A stretch of DNA of 64,000 bases, taken from positions 62,001 through 126,000 of the forward strand of contig NZ_FLKH01000010.1 of NCBI RefSeq assembly GCF_900086715.1. Reading direction: 5' to 3'. This document shows positions 34,290 through 44,395 of the stretch, one piece after another; the stretch's first letter is position 1, and each line of letters opens with the position of its first letter. The translations under genes were made by a program, and so were the position numbers. Source of the DNA: Gracilibacillus timonensis (GTDB taxonomy: Bacteria; Bacillota; Bacilli; Bacillales; Amphibacillaceae). The notes under the pieces were generated by a model. It saw nothing but the letters and a program-made list of their open reading frames with translations. It was not told where the DNA came from and did not search any database.

Positions 34290-35402
34290 ATGAGCAAAAT
34301 CGTTGTAGTAGGAGCAGGTATTGTTGGTGCGTCAACGGCCTATCATTTATCCAAAACCGATCATCAGGTCACCTTAATTGACGCTGATTTTCAAGGGAGA
34401 GCGACCAGTGCAGCAGCCGGGATTATCTGTCCATGGGTATCCCAGCGACGTAACCAGACTTGGTATCAACTCGCTTCCAAAAGCGCCTGCTATTATCCAG
34501 AATTGATCAAAGCATTACGTGACCAAGGGATTGAAAAAACCGGCTATAAACAAGTTGGCACCATGGTCGTCAAAGATGATGAGAAACGATTACAAAATAT
34601 ATGGGAACTCGTGAAAAAGAGAAGAGAAAGCACACCCGAAATCGGTGAAATACGCTGGTTAAACACAAACGAAACGAAAGAACGATTCCCGTTAGTAGCG
34701 GATGGCTATTTTTCTCTATATGTTAGTGGCGGGGCTCGCGTCCATGGTGAACAATTGCGGCAGGCGTTACTAACAGCTTGCGAGCAAAATCAAGTTCACT
34801 TTATAACTGGTGAAGCTAAGTTTGAAAAGGGTACAATCCGTGTGAATAATCAACTTGTTACAGCCGATAAAATCGTAGTGGCTGCAGGTGCTTGGTTTCA
34901 TTCTCTGGCAGCCACATTAGGGATAACAGGTAAAATCAAACCACAAAAGGCGCAAATCACTACTTTGCAAGTTGAACAAGACACCAGTGATTGGCCTGTC
35001 ATTATGCCGCCAGGCGCCCACTACATGGTACCTTTTGAAAATGGGCAGATTTTTGCTGGGGTGACCCATGAGGATGATGCTGGGTTTGATACGTCTATTA
35101 CACCTGGTGGTATTCACAAGATTTTTTCGGATACCTTTACCATTGCACCCTCCTTGGCAAACAGCAAACTTGTCAAAATGGATGTCGGGTTTCGCCCAGT
35201 TTCCCCCGACTTTCTCCCTGTTTTTGGCGCAGTTCCCGGCCATCCTCATATTTTTGCAGCGAATGGATTAGGTTCATCCGGGTTAACAACAGGACCTTTT
35301 ATCGCCAAGCAATTGGCCCACCTCGTATTGAACGAGGATACAGATCTTGATCCAAAAGATTATCCAATCGCAAGCATTATGGAAACGGAATATAGAAAGT
35401 AA
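34290..35402 (+). CDS. FAD-dependent amino acid oxidoreductase (DAO family)
   Basis: 370 residues starting with the dinucleotide-binding motif KIVVVGAGIVGASTAYHL (3-20), then the DAO fold with SAAAGIICPWVSQRRN near 46-61 and a C-terminal GFRPVSPDFLPVFG and NGLGSSGLTTGP, typical of D-amino acid dehydrogenase/glycine oxidase-like enzymes. The frame reaches back to 34227, but the flavin motif must lie at the N-terminus and AAGAGTGA precedes the ATG at 34290. Substrate unknown. Divergent from the importer operon. Confidence 0.85.
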   Translation: MSKIVVVGAGIVGASTAYHLSKTDHQVTLIDADFQGRATSAAAGIICPWVSQRRNQTWYQLASKSACYYPELIKALRDQGIEKTGYKQVGTMVVKDDEKRLQNIWELVKKRRESTPEIGEIRWLNTNETKERFPLVADGYFSLYVSGGARVHGEQLRQALLTACEQNQVHFITGEAKFEKGTIRVNNQLVTADKIVVAAGAWFHSLAATLGITGKIKPQKAQITTLQVEQDTSDWPVIMPPGAHYMVPFENGQIFAGVTHEDDAGFDTSITPGGIHKIFSDTFTIAPSLANSKLVKMDVGFRPVSPDFLPVFGAVPGHPHIFAANGLGSSGLTTGPFIAKQLAHLVLNEDTDLDPKDYPIASIMETEYRK

Positions 35403-35452
35403 GGGACGGTTTCTGATGGGCGGGATTTGGCTGATTTTGCGCCTTTGGATCC

Positions 35453-35990
35453 ATTCTTACAGACAACATTTTGCGAGTTGGCGATTTTTTGTCTGTTAGA
35501 TTCATTCTTGCGGACTGTAGAACAGGTTTTGCTCTCTTCAGTCCGCGAGATTCATTCTTATGGACTGTAGAACAGGTTTTGCTCTCTTCAGTCCGCGAGA
35601 TTCGTTCTTACGGACTGTAGAACAGGTTTTGCTCTCTTCAGTCCGCGAGATTCATTCTTATGGACTGTAGAACAGGTTTTGCTCTCTTCAGTCCGCGAGA
35701 TTCATTCTTATGGACTGTAGAACAGGTTTTGCTCTCCCCAGTCCGCGAGATTCGTTCTTACGGACTGTAGAACAGGTTTTGCTCTCTTCAGTCCGCGAGA
35801 TTCATTCTTATGGACTGTAGAACAGGTTTTGCTCTCTTCAGTCCGCGAGATTCATTCTTATGGACTGTAGAACAGGTTTTGCTCTCTTCAGTCCGCGAGA
35901 TTCGTTCTTATGGACTGTAGAACAGGAAATGCTCTCTTCAGCCCGCGAAATTTTCACGGACTGGAGAGAGCATTTCCCGCTCCCCAGTTC
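35453..35990. repeat. 50-bp tandem repeat array (nine units plus divergent end units)
   Basis: GACTGTAG recurs at 35513, 35563, 35613, 35663, 35713, 35763, 35813, 35863 and 35913, an exact 50-bp period. Each unit reads TTCTTAYGGACTG...CAGTCCGCGAGATTC, with arms GGACTG/CAGTCC 21 bases apart. The first unit (35453-35505) is of the second type with arms ACAGACA/TGTCTGT; the last (about 35956-35990) has CGGACTGG/CCAGTTCG. The array lies between convergent genes (oxidase and ilvD) and has no spacer diversity, so it is not CRISPR. Confidence 0.95.
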
Positions 35991-36049
35991 GCAAGGTTCT
36001 CTTAATGGCCTCAAAATCATGGCTAGTCAACCTCACTCACAACTTCAAC

Positions 36050-36095
36050 AAAAAAAGCCTGCCGGTGTCTACATAAACCACCAGCAAGCTTTTTC
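36050..36095 (-). terminator. terminator of ilvD
   Basis: GCTTGCTGGTG and CACCGGCAGGC form an imperfect stem followed by seven T on the minus strand just after the ilvD stop. Confidence 0.8.
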
Positions 36096-36097
36096 TA

Positions 36098-37789
36098 TTA
36101 AAGATCCTTACGATTAATAAAGTCAGTAACAGCGCCTTGTGAAGAACAAGATACATTATGGGCATATTTCCCAAGAATACCTTTTTTATAGAGTTCTGGC
36201 GCTTGCCAGTTCTGACGGCGCTTCTCTATTTCCTCGTCGGATACATCCATTGATAATTCTTTATTCTCTGAATCGATCGTCACCATGTCGCCTTCTTGTA
36301 AAAATGCGATTGGACCGCCAACTTGGGCCTCTGGTGCAATGTGACCAACGACCAACCCATGTGTACCTCCAGAGAAACGACCATCTGTCAACAAGGCCAC
36401 GGATTGGCCTAACCCTTTTCCGACAAGAATGGCTGAAATAGATAACATTTCTGGCATACCAGGTGCACCTTTTGGACCGACTTGGCGAATCACAAGGACA
36501 TCACCTTCCTTAATCCGATTATCCATCACCGCTTCTGTCGCCTCTTCTTCTGTATCAAAGACACGAGCTGGGCCAACGTGGCGTTTTACTTTCACACCCG
36601 AAACCTTCGCAACAGAACCACTTGGTGACAAGTTTCCTTTTAACACAATTAAAGGGCCATCTTCGCGATATGGATTGCTTAATGGGTGGATAATATCTTG
36701 TTCATCTGTTAAAACATGGGCATCTGCATAGTTTTCCGCAATGGTTTTCCCAGTTACGGTTAAACAATCTTCATGCAAGAAGCCGTTATCTAACAATAAA
36801 CGCATAACGGCTGGTACGCCACCAATTTTATATAAATCTTCCATTACATATTTACCACTTGGTTTAAGATCGGCTAGATGTGGTACCTTTTCCTGAATGC
36901 GATTGAAGTCATCCATGGTCAAATCTACTTCCGCTGCATTGGCAATCGCTAAAAGGTGAAGGATCGCATTGGTTGATCCGCCTAATGCCATTACCGCAGT
37001 AATCGCATTCTCGAATGCCTTCTTGGTCAAAATATCTTTCGGATAAATCCCTTTTTCTAACAAGTTATAGATAGCCTCTCCCGCTGCCTTGCTGTCTGCC
37101 CATTTATCTGGAGATTCTGCAGGGTTGGAAGAACTGCCTGGTAAGCTCATACCAAGTGCTTCAACAGCCGTTGCCATTGTATTAGCGGTATACATACCAC
37201 CACAAGAACCCGCACCCGGGCAAGCATTACATTCAATGCCTCTTAATTCTTCATCGCTAATATCGCCATTATTATGTTTTCCTACTCCTTCAAAAACGGA
37301 AACAATATCCAGTTTCTCTCCATTTCGATAACCTGGTGCAATCGTACCACCGTATACGAAAATAGCTGGAACATCTGAGCGGGCAATCGATATCAGACAA
37401 CCAGGGATGTTCTTATCACAGCCTCCAATAGCTACATATCCATCCAGATTCTCTGCGCCAACTACTGTTTCAATCGAATCAGCAATCACATCACGACTTG
37501 GCAGAGAATAGCGCATTCCTGGGGTTCCCATTGAAATCCCATCCGATACTGTAATCGTATTGAAGATCATCGGTACACCGCCGGCTTCATTCGCGCCTTG
37601 CTTTGCTTGTAAGGCTAAATCGTCTAAGTGTACGTTACACGGAGTTACCTCACTCCATGTACTTGCAATACCTATCATTGGCTTTTTAAAGTCTTCATCC
37701 GTCACTCCAACCGCACGTAGCATCGCACGATTCGGGGCGCGTTTTGGATCATCAAATGCGTTACTTTTAATTCGTAAATCTTTCCCCAT
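36098..37789 (-). CDS. ilvD: dihydroxy-acid dehydratase
   Basis: 563-residue Fe-S enzyme of the IlvD/Edd family that dehydrates dihydroxy acids to 2-oxo acids in valine, isoleucine and pantothenate synthesis. Cluster-ligand motifs [10 protein letters not shown] (about 118-127) and [20 protein letters not shown] (about 186-205) are intact; [19 protein letters not shown] near 475-493 marks the C-terminal domain. It stands alone, away from other ilv/leu genes. A CodY-like sequence lies upstream. Confidence 0.96.
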   Translation of the reverse strand: MGKDLRIKSNAFDDPKRAPNRAMLRAVGVTDEDFKKPMIGIASTWSEVTPCNVHLDDLALQAKQGANEAGGVPMIFNTITVSDGISMGTPGMRYSLPSRDVIADSIETVVGAENLDGYVAIGGCDKNIPGCLISIARSDVPAIFVYGGTIAPGYRNGEKLDIVSVFEGVGKHNNGDISDEELRGIECNACPGAGSCGGMYTANTMATAVEALGMSLPGSSSNPAESPDKWADSKAAGEAIYNLLEKGIYPKDILTKKAFENAITAVMALGGSTNAILHLLAIANAAEVDLTMDDFNRIQEKVPHLADLKPSGKYVMEDLYKIGGVPAVMRLLLDNGFLHEDCLTVTGKTIAENYADAHVLTDEQDIIHPLSNPYREDGPLIVLKGNLSPSGSVAKVSGVKVKRHVGPARVFDTEEEATEAVMDNRIKEGDVLVIRQVGPKGAPGMPEMLSISAILVGKGLGQSVALLTDGRFSGGTHGLVVGHIAPEAQVGGPIAFLQEGDMVTIDSENKELSMDVSDEEIEKRRQNWQAPELYKKGILGKYAHNVSCSSQGAVTDFINRKDL

Positions 37790-37891
37790 TTTTTGTTATG
37801 CCTCCTAGCTTTCCAGTTTCTTAAGCTTGCCCAAAGGTTATTCCAATAGATCCAGCCCTGCGACTTACAAATCCTGAATGAATAAAAATAA

Positions 37892-37906
37892 CCTTCTCTG
37901 AAAATA
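37892..37906. promoter_or_regulatory. possible CodY box upstream of ilvD
   Basis: CCTTCTCTGAAAATA agrees with the CodY motif AATTTTCWGAAAATT at 11 of 15 positions, about 105 bases before the ilvD start. Branched-chain amino acid genes are classic CodY targets, but the match is modest. Confidence 0.3.
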
Positions 37907-38002
37907 ATGTCAAAAATACGACAAATATTTTCTCAATACTAATATGTTATCATAGTTTGTAACAATACGGAATCTTTCAATTTGCAAAAAAAGGGGAATT
38001 GT

Positions 38003-38539
38003 ATGAAAATTCGCATCATTTTGTTTTTTCTTTTTATTCTGGTAATTGGATATTTAATTTACCAATATAACACATATAGCAATCGGCCTGCCCCCACAGG
38101 ACTACACCCCATTATTAAAGAGAAAACTGATCTTTTACTCAAACGCACAGAAGAAATTGGCATATCTATCGTGATTACTGATGGCTTCCGCTCGATAGAT
38201 GAACAAGAAGCGATTTATCAACAAGGACGAGAAACGGAAGGTGAAATCGTCACCTATGCCCAAGGTGGAGAATCCTATCATAATTATGGCCTTGCCGTTG
38301 ATTTTGCGATCGAGCTTCCGAATGGAGAGGTGATTTGGGATCTTACGTATGACGGAAATCAAAATGAAGAAGCTGATTGGATGGAGGTCGTGGAAATTGC
38401 TAAAGAATTGGGCTTTGATTGGGGTGGGGATTTCACCAATTTCAAAGACTATCCCCACCTGCAAATGGATTTCGGATTAAGCATTCGAGAATTGAAATGG
38501 GGCAAACGACCAGAAGACGTGATCGATTCTCCCCAATAG
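38003..38539 (+). CDS. cwlK: CwlK-like peptidoglycan L,D-endopeptidase (M15)
   Basis: 178 residues: N-terminal membrane anchor (about 3-22) and an M15/VanY-like zinc peptidase domain. The zinc motifs are SYHNYGLAVDFA (about 94-105, His and Asp ligands) and DYPHLQMD near 155 (last His). GFRSIDEQEAIYQQGR is nearly as in B. subtilis CwlK (YcdD), which cuts L-Ala-D-Glu in the wall peptide. AAAGGGGAA supports the ATG at 38003. Monocistronic and divergent from ilvD. Confidence 0.9.
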   Translation: MKIRIILFFLFILVIGYLIYQYNTYSNRPAPTGLHPIIKEKTDLLLKRTEEIGISIVITDGFRSIDEQEAIYQQGRETEGEIVTYAQGGESYHNYGLAVDFAIELPNGEVIWDLTYDGNQNEEADWMEVVEIAKELGFDWGGDFTNFKDYPHLQMDFGLSIRELKWGKRPEDVIDSPQ

Positions 38540-38590
38540 ATTTCGCTGACAGCCTTGACCAGCACAACGTCAAAAATAGTCTTATTTTTC

Positions 38591-39574
38591 TTAGCGATAA
38601 AGCACGGTGCTATATAATTGTTCAGTTACGGAAGGATCCAGCCATTTGTGCGCCTTATTCACCGCCGTTATCGCTTCTGTATAACCAGGAGCGACTAAGT
38701 TGGTTTTTCCTAGATACTGCACTGCATCCCCTGCTGCAAAGATACCTTCCCTATTCGTTGCCATATCGCCATCGACCGGTATACGTCCCTTATCCGTAGT
38801 AATTTCCCACTCTTCAAATGGGGTTGCCTGGAGCTTGAGCCCATGATACACCAGCAAATAATCGCCAGAAATTTGTTGCTTTGTGCCTGCCTGATCATGA
38901 ATCGTTATCGCAGCAAGCCGATTCTCCTCTGAGGACAATTGCGTGATCTCTGCTTGGTAGAATACCTGTATCGTACTGGCTTCTAATTGACGGATATCTT
39001 CTTCTTTTGCTTGCTGAAAACGATCGACTGGATTGATGATTGTGACCGAAGCAGCTGACTTTTCCAAATATAGTGCCCAATTTAGTCCGGTTTTGTTATT
39101 GGTTGAAATAATGACGTTTCTGCCTTGATAGGATGTCTGCCCCATTAAGTCGGTAGCTGCCTCGATACGGGGGAGCCGCTCCCACTCTTCTGGCATGTTC
39201 ACATGAAAAGTCCCCGACCCAGTTGCCAGCAAGACCGTTTTAGTTGCATGCACTTGTTCTTGACTGGTGATCAGGTGATAGCAGCCATCTTCCCAACGAA
39301 TTTGTTTTACCCACTGGTTGGTCAATAAAGGCGGATGATGGCGTTGGGCTTGCTCTATCGATTGATTGACCAAGGCTTCCCCTGTAATAGCTGGAAATCC
39401 ACCGATATCATAAATCTTCTTTTCCGGGAAAAATTGTTTCACTTTTCCTCCCAAATGAGCTTGGGCCTCTATCAATTTCACCTTCATTCCTCGCATAGTG
39501 GCATAATAAGCTGCAAACAATCCAGTTGTACCACCGCCGATCACCGTTATATCGTATATTTCATTATGATCCAT
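38591..39574 (-). CDS. ferredoxin/flavodoxin-NADP+ reductase-like flavoprotein
   Basis: 327-residue thioredoxin reductase-like protein lacking the CxxC pair, as in the YumC/Ycgt-type ferredoxin-NADP+ reductases. FAD motif ITVIGGGTTGLFAAYYATMRG near the start, KVKQFFPEKKIYDIGGFPAITG (about 45-66), an NADP domain with VIISTNNKTGLNWAL and the terminal GIFAAGDAVQY. It probably passes electrons between NADPH and ferredoxin or flavodoxin. Of two in-frame starts, ATG 39574 is spaced correctly from AGAGGTG. Confidence 0.82.
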   Translation of the reverse strand: MDHNEIYDITVIGGGTTGLFAAYYATMRGMKVKLIEAQAHLGGKVKQFFPEKKIYDIGGFPAITGEALVNQSIEQAQRHHPPLLTNQWVKQIRWEDGCYHLITSQEQVHATKTVLLATGSGTFHVNMPEEWERLPRIEAATDLMGQTSYQGRNVIISTNNKTGLNWALYLEKSAASVTIINPVDRFQQAKEEDIRQLEASTIQVFYQAEITQLSSEENRLAAITIHDQAGTKQQISGDYLLVYHGLKLQATPFEEWEITTDKGRIPVDGDMATNREGIFAAGDAVQYLGKTNLVAPGYTEAITAVNKAHKWLDPSVTEQLYSTVLYR

Positions 39575-39701
39575 TATTAGTAACACCTCTCATTCAGATA
39601 AAAAATCCACACAAACAAGCCATTCCTGTTCGCCTGCTATCTTATGTTATGATTATACAGTATAGCAAAATTATCATGTTTAAGGAAAGGATGCGTAATC
39701 A

Positions 39702-40937
39702 ATGAAGCAACAATTAATCCATCGTTTAGAAACATATGCCAAAATAAATACGCAATCGAATGAGGAGAACAGTAGCTGCCCTTCGACCGAGGAGCAATGG
39801 GATTTGGCTCATCTATTAGTAGATCAACTCAAGGAAATTGGCCTGAAGGATGTGACAGTCGATGATCATGCTTACGTGATGGCAACACTTCCTAGCAATG
39901 TCGAATATGAAGTACCAACCATCGGCTTTCTTGCACATATCGATACCGCTACTGATTTTACGGGGAAAGGCGTAAAACCACAGATTGTGGAAAACTATGA
40001 CGGAAAGGATATCATTTTAAATAAAGAAAAAGGAATTCTACTGTCCCCGAATGAATATCCTTCGTTATCGCATTATATCGGCCAGACCTTGATGACAACC
40101 GACGGCACCACCCTGCTCGGCGCCGATAACAAGGCTGGAATTGCTGAGATTATGACAGCAATGGAGTACCTCATCCAGCATCCGGAGATCCCACATGGTA
40201 CCATCCGTGTCGCCTTTACACCAGATGAGGAGATTGGACGCGGACCGCATAAATTTGATGTGACCCGCTTTAACGCCTCTTTCGCCTATACGATCGATGG
40301 TGGACCACTGGGCGAATTACAATATGAAAGCTTTAATGCGGCGGCAGCCAAAATTGTCATTAAAGGCAACAATGTTCATCCCGGTACGGCAAAAAACAAA
40401 ATGATCCACGCAAGCAAGTTCGCTATGACGCTGCACCAAAAATTGCCGATCGATGAAGCACCAGAGTTTACCGAGAATTATGAAGGGTTCTATCACCTTC
40501 TTTCTTTTGAAGGAGACGTGGAAGAGGCAAAACTATACTATATCATTCGTGATCACGATCGGGAAAAATTCAATCAAAAGAAAGAAACGCTAAAAGCCCT
40601 TGTCGAGGAGTACCAACATCGACTTGGCAAAGATAACGTACAGTTAGAGATGAAAGACCAGTATTACAATATGGCGGAAAAAATTGAACCCGTTAAATAC
40701 ATCGTTGATATTGCCGCAGAAGCCATGAAGCAAATTGGAATTACGCCATTAATCCAGCCCATTCGCGGTGGAACGGATGGTTCGCAATTATCCTTTAAAG
40801 GACTGCCAACCCCTAATATCTTTACCGGTGGAGAAAACTTCCATGGTAAACATGAATTTATCTCGATCGAAAGTATGGAAAAGGCCACGCAAACGATTGT
40901 TAAGATAGCTGAAAAATTTGCGAAACAAAACCGATAA
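39702..40937 (+). CDS. pepT: peptidase T (tripeptidase)
   Basis: 411-residue zinc aminotripeptidase of the M20 family. Zinc and catalytic residues: His79 and Asp81 (AHIDTA), Asp142 (LGADNKAG), Glu176/Glu177 ([14 protein letters not shown]), plus the late [17 protein letters not shown] and the final zinc His in FHGKHEF. Cytoplasmic release of the N-terminal residue from tripeptides. AAGGAAAGG precedes the ATG; a terminator follows. Confidence 0.96.
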   Translation: MKQQLIHRLETYAKINTQSNEENSSCPSTEEQWDLAHLLVDQLKEIGLKDVTVDDHAYVMATLPSNVEYEVPTIGFLAHIDTATDFTGKGVKPQIVENYDGKDIILNKEKGILLSPNEYPSLSHYIGQTLMTTDGTTLLGADNKAGIAEIMTAMEYLIQHPEIPHGTIRVAFTPDEEIGRGPHKFDVTRFNASFAYTIDGGPLGELQYESFNAAAAKIVIKGNNVHPGTAKNKMIHASKFAMTLHQKLPIDEAPEFTENYEGFYHLLSFEGDVEEAKLYYIIRDHDREKFNQKKETLKALVEEYQHRLGKDNVQLEMKDQYYNMAEKIEPVKYIVDIAAEAMKQIGITPLIQPIRGGTDGSQLSFKGLPTPNIFTGGENFHGKHEFISIESMEKATQTIVKIAEKFAKQNR

Positions 40938-40971
40938 AATCACTAAGCAAACCCTCAGTAACCCTGCATCC

Positions 40972-41015
40972 CGAGGAGATGGAGACAGTCGTTATGTCTT
41001 ACCTCCTCTTTTTTT
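40972..41015 (+). terminator. terminator of pepT
   Basis: GAGGAG(AT)GGAGACA and TGTCTTACCTCCTC form a long imperfect stem followed by seven T. Confidence 0.75.
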
Positions 41016-41102
41016 ATGCCATTCGAGAGGAGGAGTATACAGCACGCAAGAGATATTAGCAGAAATTTGGTATGTCTTGTTGCTTGAACTTTTTTCTTTC
41101 GA

Positions 41103-41132
41103 TTGACATGACCAGTCAGCATCTATTATACT
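41103..41132 (+). promoter_or_regulatory. promoter with TetR-type operator of the efflux operon
   Basis: TTGACA (41103-41108), an 18-base spacer and TATACT (41127-41132). The spacer starts with the palindrome TGACCAGTCA (41109-41118), and TGACC-AAGAA-GTCA recurs at about 41160-41174 before the start codon. The two TGAC/GTCA elements are good candidates for autoregulation by the TetR protein. Confidence 0.6.
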
Positions 41133-41188
41133 ATCATCCGTGACTATAACGTATGATTTTTTGACCAAGAAGTCAGAGGGGTGTATTC

Positions 41189-41995
41189 ATGAGCACAAAT
41201 GAGACCTTAATGTCCACCGCGCTAAGCCTATTTGCTCAGCAGGGTTTTAAAGATACGACCATCCAACAGATTGCGGAGCACAGCAATATTTCGAAAGGAG
41301 GATTTTATAACCACTTTTCCTCCAAACAAGATTTGTTATTAGAAATGATCGAGGAACATCACGATCAATTGATTAACCATGCAGCGAAAATTAGTGCAAG
41401 CTCGGAGTCGCTCGCTTCCTATATTGCTCAAGAAACGGAAGCTTGGGTACACTATCAGACCTTTTTCAAGATTTTATGGTCAGAGATTAATATTCAGCAA
41501 GACCAACAAATTACCGAAAAAATGAATAAGCTGCGGCTGAACTTACAAGAACATCATCGCAACGTATTATATCGTTGCTATGGAGAGGACATCCTGCCGT
41601 ATATGACAGACTTGCTCATTATGCTGGAAGGAGTTGTTAAGGAGTATATCGCTTATATTATCTTCCATGATAAGGACTACCACTCGCAAGACTTTGGACA
41701 ATGGATACAGCACCATTTCGATAGTATGATGCTGCGTCTCTATGAAAAACAACCTTTTCTAGGCGATGATGAGCCACCGACCGTTGACGCATTGCTTTCA
41801 CAATTACGTGAAACGTGCCAACACTCAGGCAATGGGGTCAAGTTGCTTCAGGCAATAGATGAGCTGGAACGGTTGATCCACTCAAGCCATTCGCCACTCT
41901 TATTAGATGCACTACTATATTATTTAAAAAGTGAACCCTTATTACAAACCGATTTATTGAGGTTGGAACGATTATTATGTCAGGAGGAAGATTAG
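41189..41995 (+). CDS. TetR-family regulator of the adjacent efflux pump
   Basis: 268 residues, longer than usual for TetR (about 200). N-terminal HTH: LFAQQGFKDTTIQQIAEHSNI, with SKGGFYNHFSSKQDLLLEM (about residues 10-52). The ligand domain is followed by an extra helical C-terminus (about 195-268). Its stop abuts the ATG of the DHA2 pump gene, so both are made from one message and the protein most likely represses its own operon. Confidence 0.9.
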   Translation: MSTNETLMSTALSLFAQQGFKDTTIQQIAEHSNISKGGFYNHFSSKQDLLLEMIEEHHDQLINHAAKISASSESLASYIAQETEAWVHYQTFFKILWSEINIQQDQQITEKMNKLRLNLQEHHRNVLYRCYGEDILPYMTDLLIMLEGVVKEYIAYIIFHDKDYHSQDFGQWIQHHFDSMMLRLYEKQPFLGDDEPPTVDALLSQLRETCQHSGNGVKLLQAIDELERLIHSSHSPLLLDALLYYLKSEPLLQTDLLRLERLLCQEED

Positions 41996-43483
41996 ATGAA
42001 CCAAGCTTTACAAATAGACAAGGTCACCCGTGTCACCATGGTTACGGTCATGTTGATTGGGGCCTTTGTAGGTCTATTAAATGAAACATTATTGGCAACC
42101 GCCTTGCCAAGTATCATGGGTGATTTTGGAATCGAAGAAACACAAGTCCAATGGCTGACCACCGCCTTTCTTTTGACGAATGGGGTAATGATTCCGATCT
42201 CCGCCTTTTTAATTGAAAAATTTACGACACGCCAATTATTTATCACAGCACTTAGCTTGTTTGGATTAGGTACAATCATTGCTGGCTTGTCCCATACGTT
42301 CGAATTACTATTAACGGCTCGCGTGGTCCAAGCTGCTGGTTCTGGGATCATGCTTCCGCTAATGATGACCGTGATGTTAAGAATTTTTCCGGTTGAAAGA
42401 AGAGGTGCAGCAATGGGACTGGCAGGCATCGTTATTTCCTTTGCCCCTGCTATTGGCCCAACACTATCCGGCTGGTTATTAGAACATTTTTCTTGGAGGG
42501 GCTTGTTTTATGTGGTCTTCCCTATTGTTGTGCTAGCGATTATTTTCGCTGCCATCTTTATGAAAAATGTGACCGAACGAACCAATCCGAAGATCGATAT
42601 TATCTCGATTCTGTTATCATCCTTCGGGTTTGGCGGACTGCTATATGGTTTCAGCAGTATCGGCGGCGGACATGGAGCAGAAGGCGGTTTGAACATGGTC
42701 GGTTTAGCTATTATTATTGGTGCTGCGATCATTCTTACTATTTTCATCTTACGTCAATTAAAAATGAAGCATGCGATGCTCGAATTCCGAGTGTTTACCT
42801 ATCCAATTTTTTCTTTATCCTTGATTATTACCATGATTGTATTGATGGCTTTAATTGGTGCGGAAACTATGCTTCCACTATATATGCAGAATACACGTGG
42901 ATACAGCCCACTTGAATCTGGACTGATGCTCTTCCCAGGTGCTATTGTGATGGGGATTATGTCGCCAATAACTGGTATGCTGTTTGATAAATTCGGAGCT
43001 AAATGGCTTGCTGCTATTGGGATGGGAATTGTTACGGTTACGACTTTTCTATTTACGAGTCTAGCCATCGACACTTCTTATACGTTTTTAGTAGTGATTT
43101 ACGCAGTTCGTATGTTTGGTCTTTCATTAGTGATGATGCCTGTCATGACAGCTGGTCTCAATCAATTACCGCTGGAATGGCATCCACATGGCACCGCAAT
43201 GGCCAATACTATGCAGCAAGTATCTGCTTCGATTGGTACCGCGATTCTGATTACAACGATGTCTACCATGGCGTTAAATTATCAGCCTGAAGTTCAAGCA
43301 TTACAAGGATTGTCCGAAGAAGCAGCGGTACAACAAATCGAAGCAAATGCTGCTATTAGTGGTTATAATGCCGCCTTTTGGCTGGCAACAGCACTTTCCT
43401 TGATAGGATTAATTCTCACCCTGTTTTTAAAAACAAAAAAACAAGAGACCGTTCCACAGCCTGATCATTCTTCATCCCGCTAA
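41996..43483 (+). CDS. DHA2-family (EmrB/LmrB-like) multidrug efflux MFS
   Basis: 495 residues with about 14 membrane helices. FVGLLNETLLATALPSIM in helix 1, QWLTTAFLLTNGVMIPISAFLIEKFTTRQLF between helices 2 and 3, and GSGIMLPLMMTVMLRIFPVERRGAAMG (motif A/C regions) are typical of proton-coupled drug exporters of the DHA2 branch. Translation is coupled to the TetR gene (TAG followed directly by ATG; GGAGGAAG lies inside the regulator). A paralogue lies at 60625-62028. Confidence 0.92.
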   Translation: MNQALQIDKVTRVTMVTVMLIGAFVGLLNETLLATALPSIMGDFGIEETQVQWLTTAFLLTNGVMIPISAFLIEKFTTRQLFITALSLFGLGTIIAGLSHTFELLLTARVVQAAGSGIMLPLMMTVMLRIFPVERRGAAMGLAGIVISFAPAIGPTLSGWLLEHFSWRGLFYVVFPIVVLAIIFAAIFMKNVTERTNPKIDIISILLSSFGFGGLLYGFSSIGGGHGAEGGLNMVGLAIIIGAAIILTIFILRQLKMKHAMLEFRVFTYPIFSLSLIITMIVLMALIGAETMLPLYMQNTRGYSPLESGLMLFPGAIVMGIMSPITGMLFDKFGAKWLAAIGMGIVTVTTFLFTSLAIDTSYTFLVVIYAVRMFGLSLVMMPVMTAGLNQLPLEWHPHGTAMANTMQQVSASIGTAILITTMSTMALNYQPEVQALQGLSEEAAVQQIEANAAISGYNAAFWLATALSLIGLILTLFLKTKKQETVPQPDHSSSR

Positions 43484-43489
43484 ATTGGC

Positions 43490-43523
43490 AGACTGTCGTC
43501 TATGGAGGCGACAGTCTTTTTTT
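43490..43523 (+). terminator. terminator of the TetR-DHA2 operon
   Basis: AGACTGTCG and CGACAGTCT pair around a 10-base loop, followed by seven T. Confidence 0.9.
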
Positions 43524-43751
43524 GAGTAAAGATTTTTACCAGCATAGCCTATTCCCGGAGCGGCTTATCTAGCAAAGAAAATAAACCAAATTCACTTTTA
43601 AAGAAAAAAATTATACCATTCAACTTATCGGAACCGCGATTCGTTCAACATTCTAGGTATTGCAAGGCATGTATCTTTATACTGGAAACATAGGAGGTAT
43701 CCCAGCTATTGGTCCATGCAAAAATCGTTGCGCCTATCCTAAAAAATAACT

Positions 43752-43980
43752 TATAGAGGATGTTCAAAAAGACCAACAAAAATGACGCGGCGAATTTCTA
43801 CGTTGGCAATATAAGATCTTCTACTAAGGTCGCCCACGTCCTGTGGGCAACGTAGAAGTCAACACATCCTGTGTGAGTCCGTTCCTCACGTATTAAAAGC
43901 ATACGTTCCGGTACCGGGAGACTACGCCGCCTTGAACTTCTTGGTCCTATTTATCGGCATTTTTGAACACGCACTTATAG
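43752..43980. mobile_element. 229-bp non-autonomous TIR element
   Basis: Left end TATAGAGGATGTTCAAAAAG and the reverse complement of the right end (CTATAAGTGCGTGTTCAAAAAT) are imperfect inverted repeats sharing TGTTCAAAAA. ACTTATAG occurs directly repeated at both outer edges and may be the target duplication. Inside, CTACGTTG...CAACGTAG and CCCAC-GTCCT-GTGGG pair. No ORF. Similar ends are common in repeats of related bacilli (recollection, not searched). Confidence 0.7.
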
Positions 43981-44395
43981 AATGATTCTTGTAACGATAT
44001 AACAAAAAAGTGTGACAAGCAAGACTTTGCTCGTATTATTTCTTGCTAATACCTCGTTTGATCCATTCACGTGAATGACTATTCCTTAGCACATATTTAC
44101 ATGTAAATAAACGTTACCATTGGAGGTTTTTATATTTTTGTTTTTTGATTGAATGATGGTCGTCATTTTTCTTCATCGGAAGAAAATAAACTTTTCTCCA
44201 TCTATTTTCCCTTCACTTCACGTAAGGTCCATGCCCGTATTACTAACTTCCAAACTTAGCACTTCCTATCATTCGCTATACCTATTGAGCTTTATTACAA
44301 TTCTGCCCAAATAATCATGCAAAATATATTCCATATCGCACAAAGCATGTTAAAATAGTCAGTATATTGCAAAAAAACAAGGAGGACACAATAAT
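43981..44395. other. gene-free gap before the membrane protein gene
   Basis: About 415 AT-rich bases with no plausible ORF or recognisable RNA. A TTAAAAT near 44350 may belong to the promoter of the gene at 44396. Confidence 0.45.

Noticed and set aside
35453-35990. Possible CRISPR array
   Set aside because: The whole 50-bp unit is conserved, with no variable spacers, and no cas genes are in the window.
42493-42915. 140-codon ORF in another frame of the DHA2 gene
   Set aside because: Cys/Tyr/Trp-rich nonsense composition; the main frame is a clear transporter.
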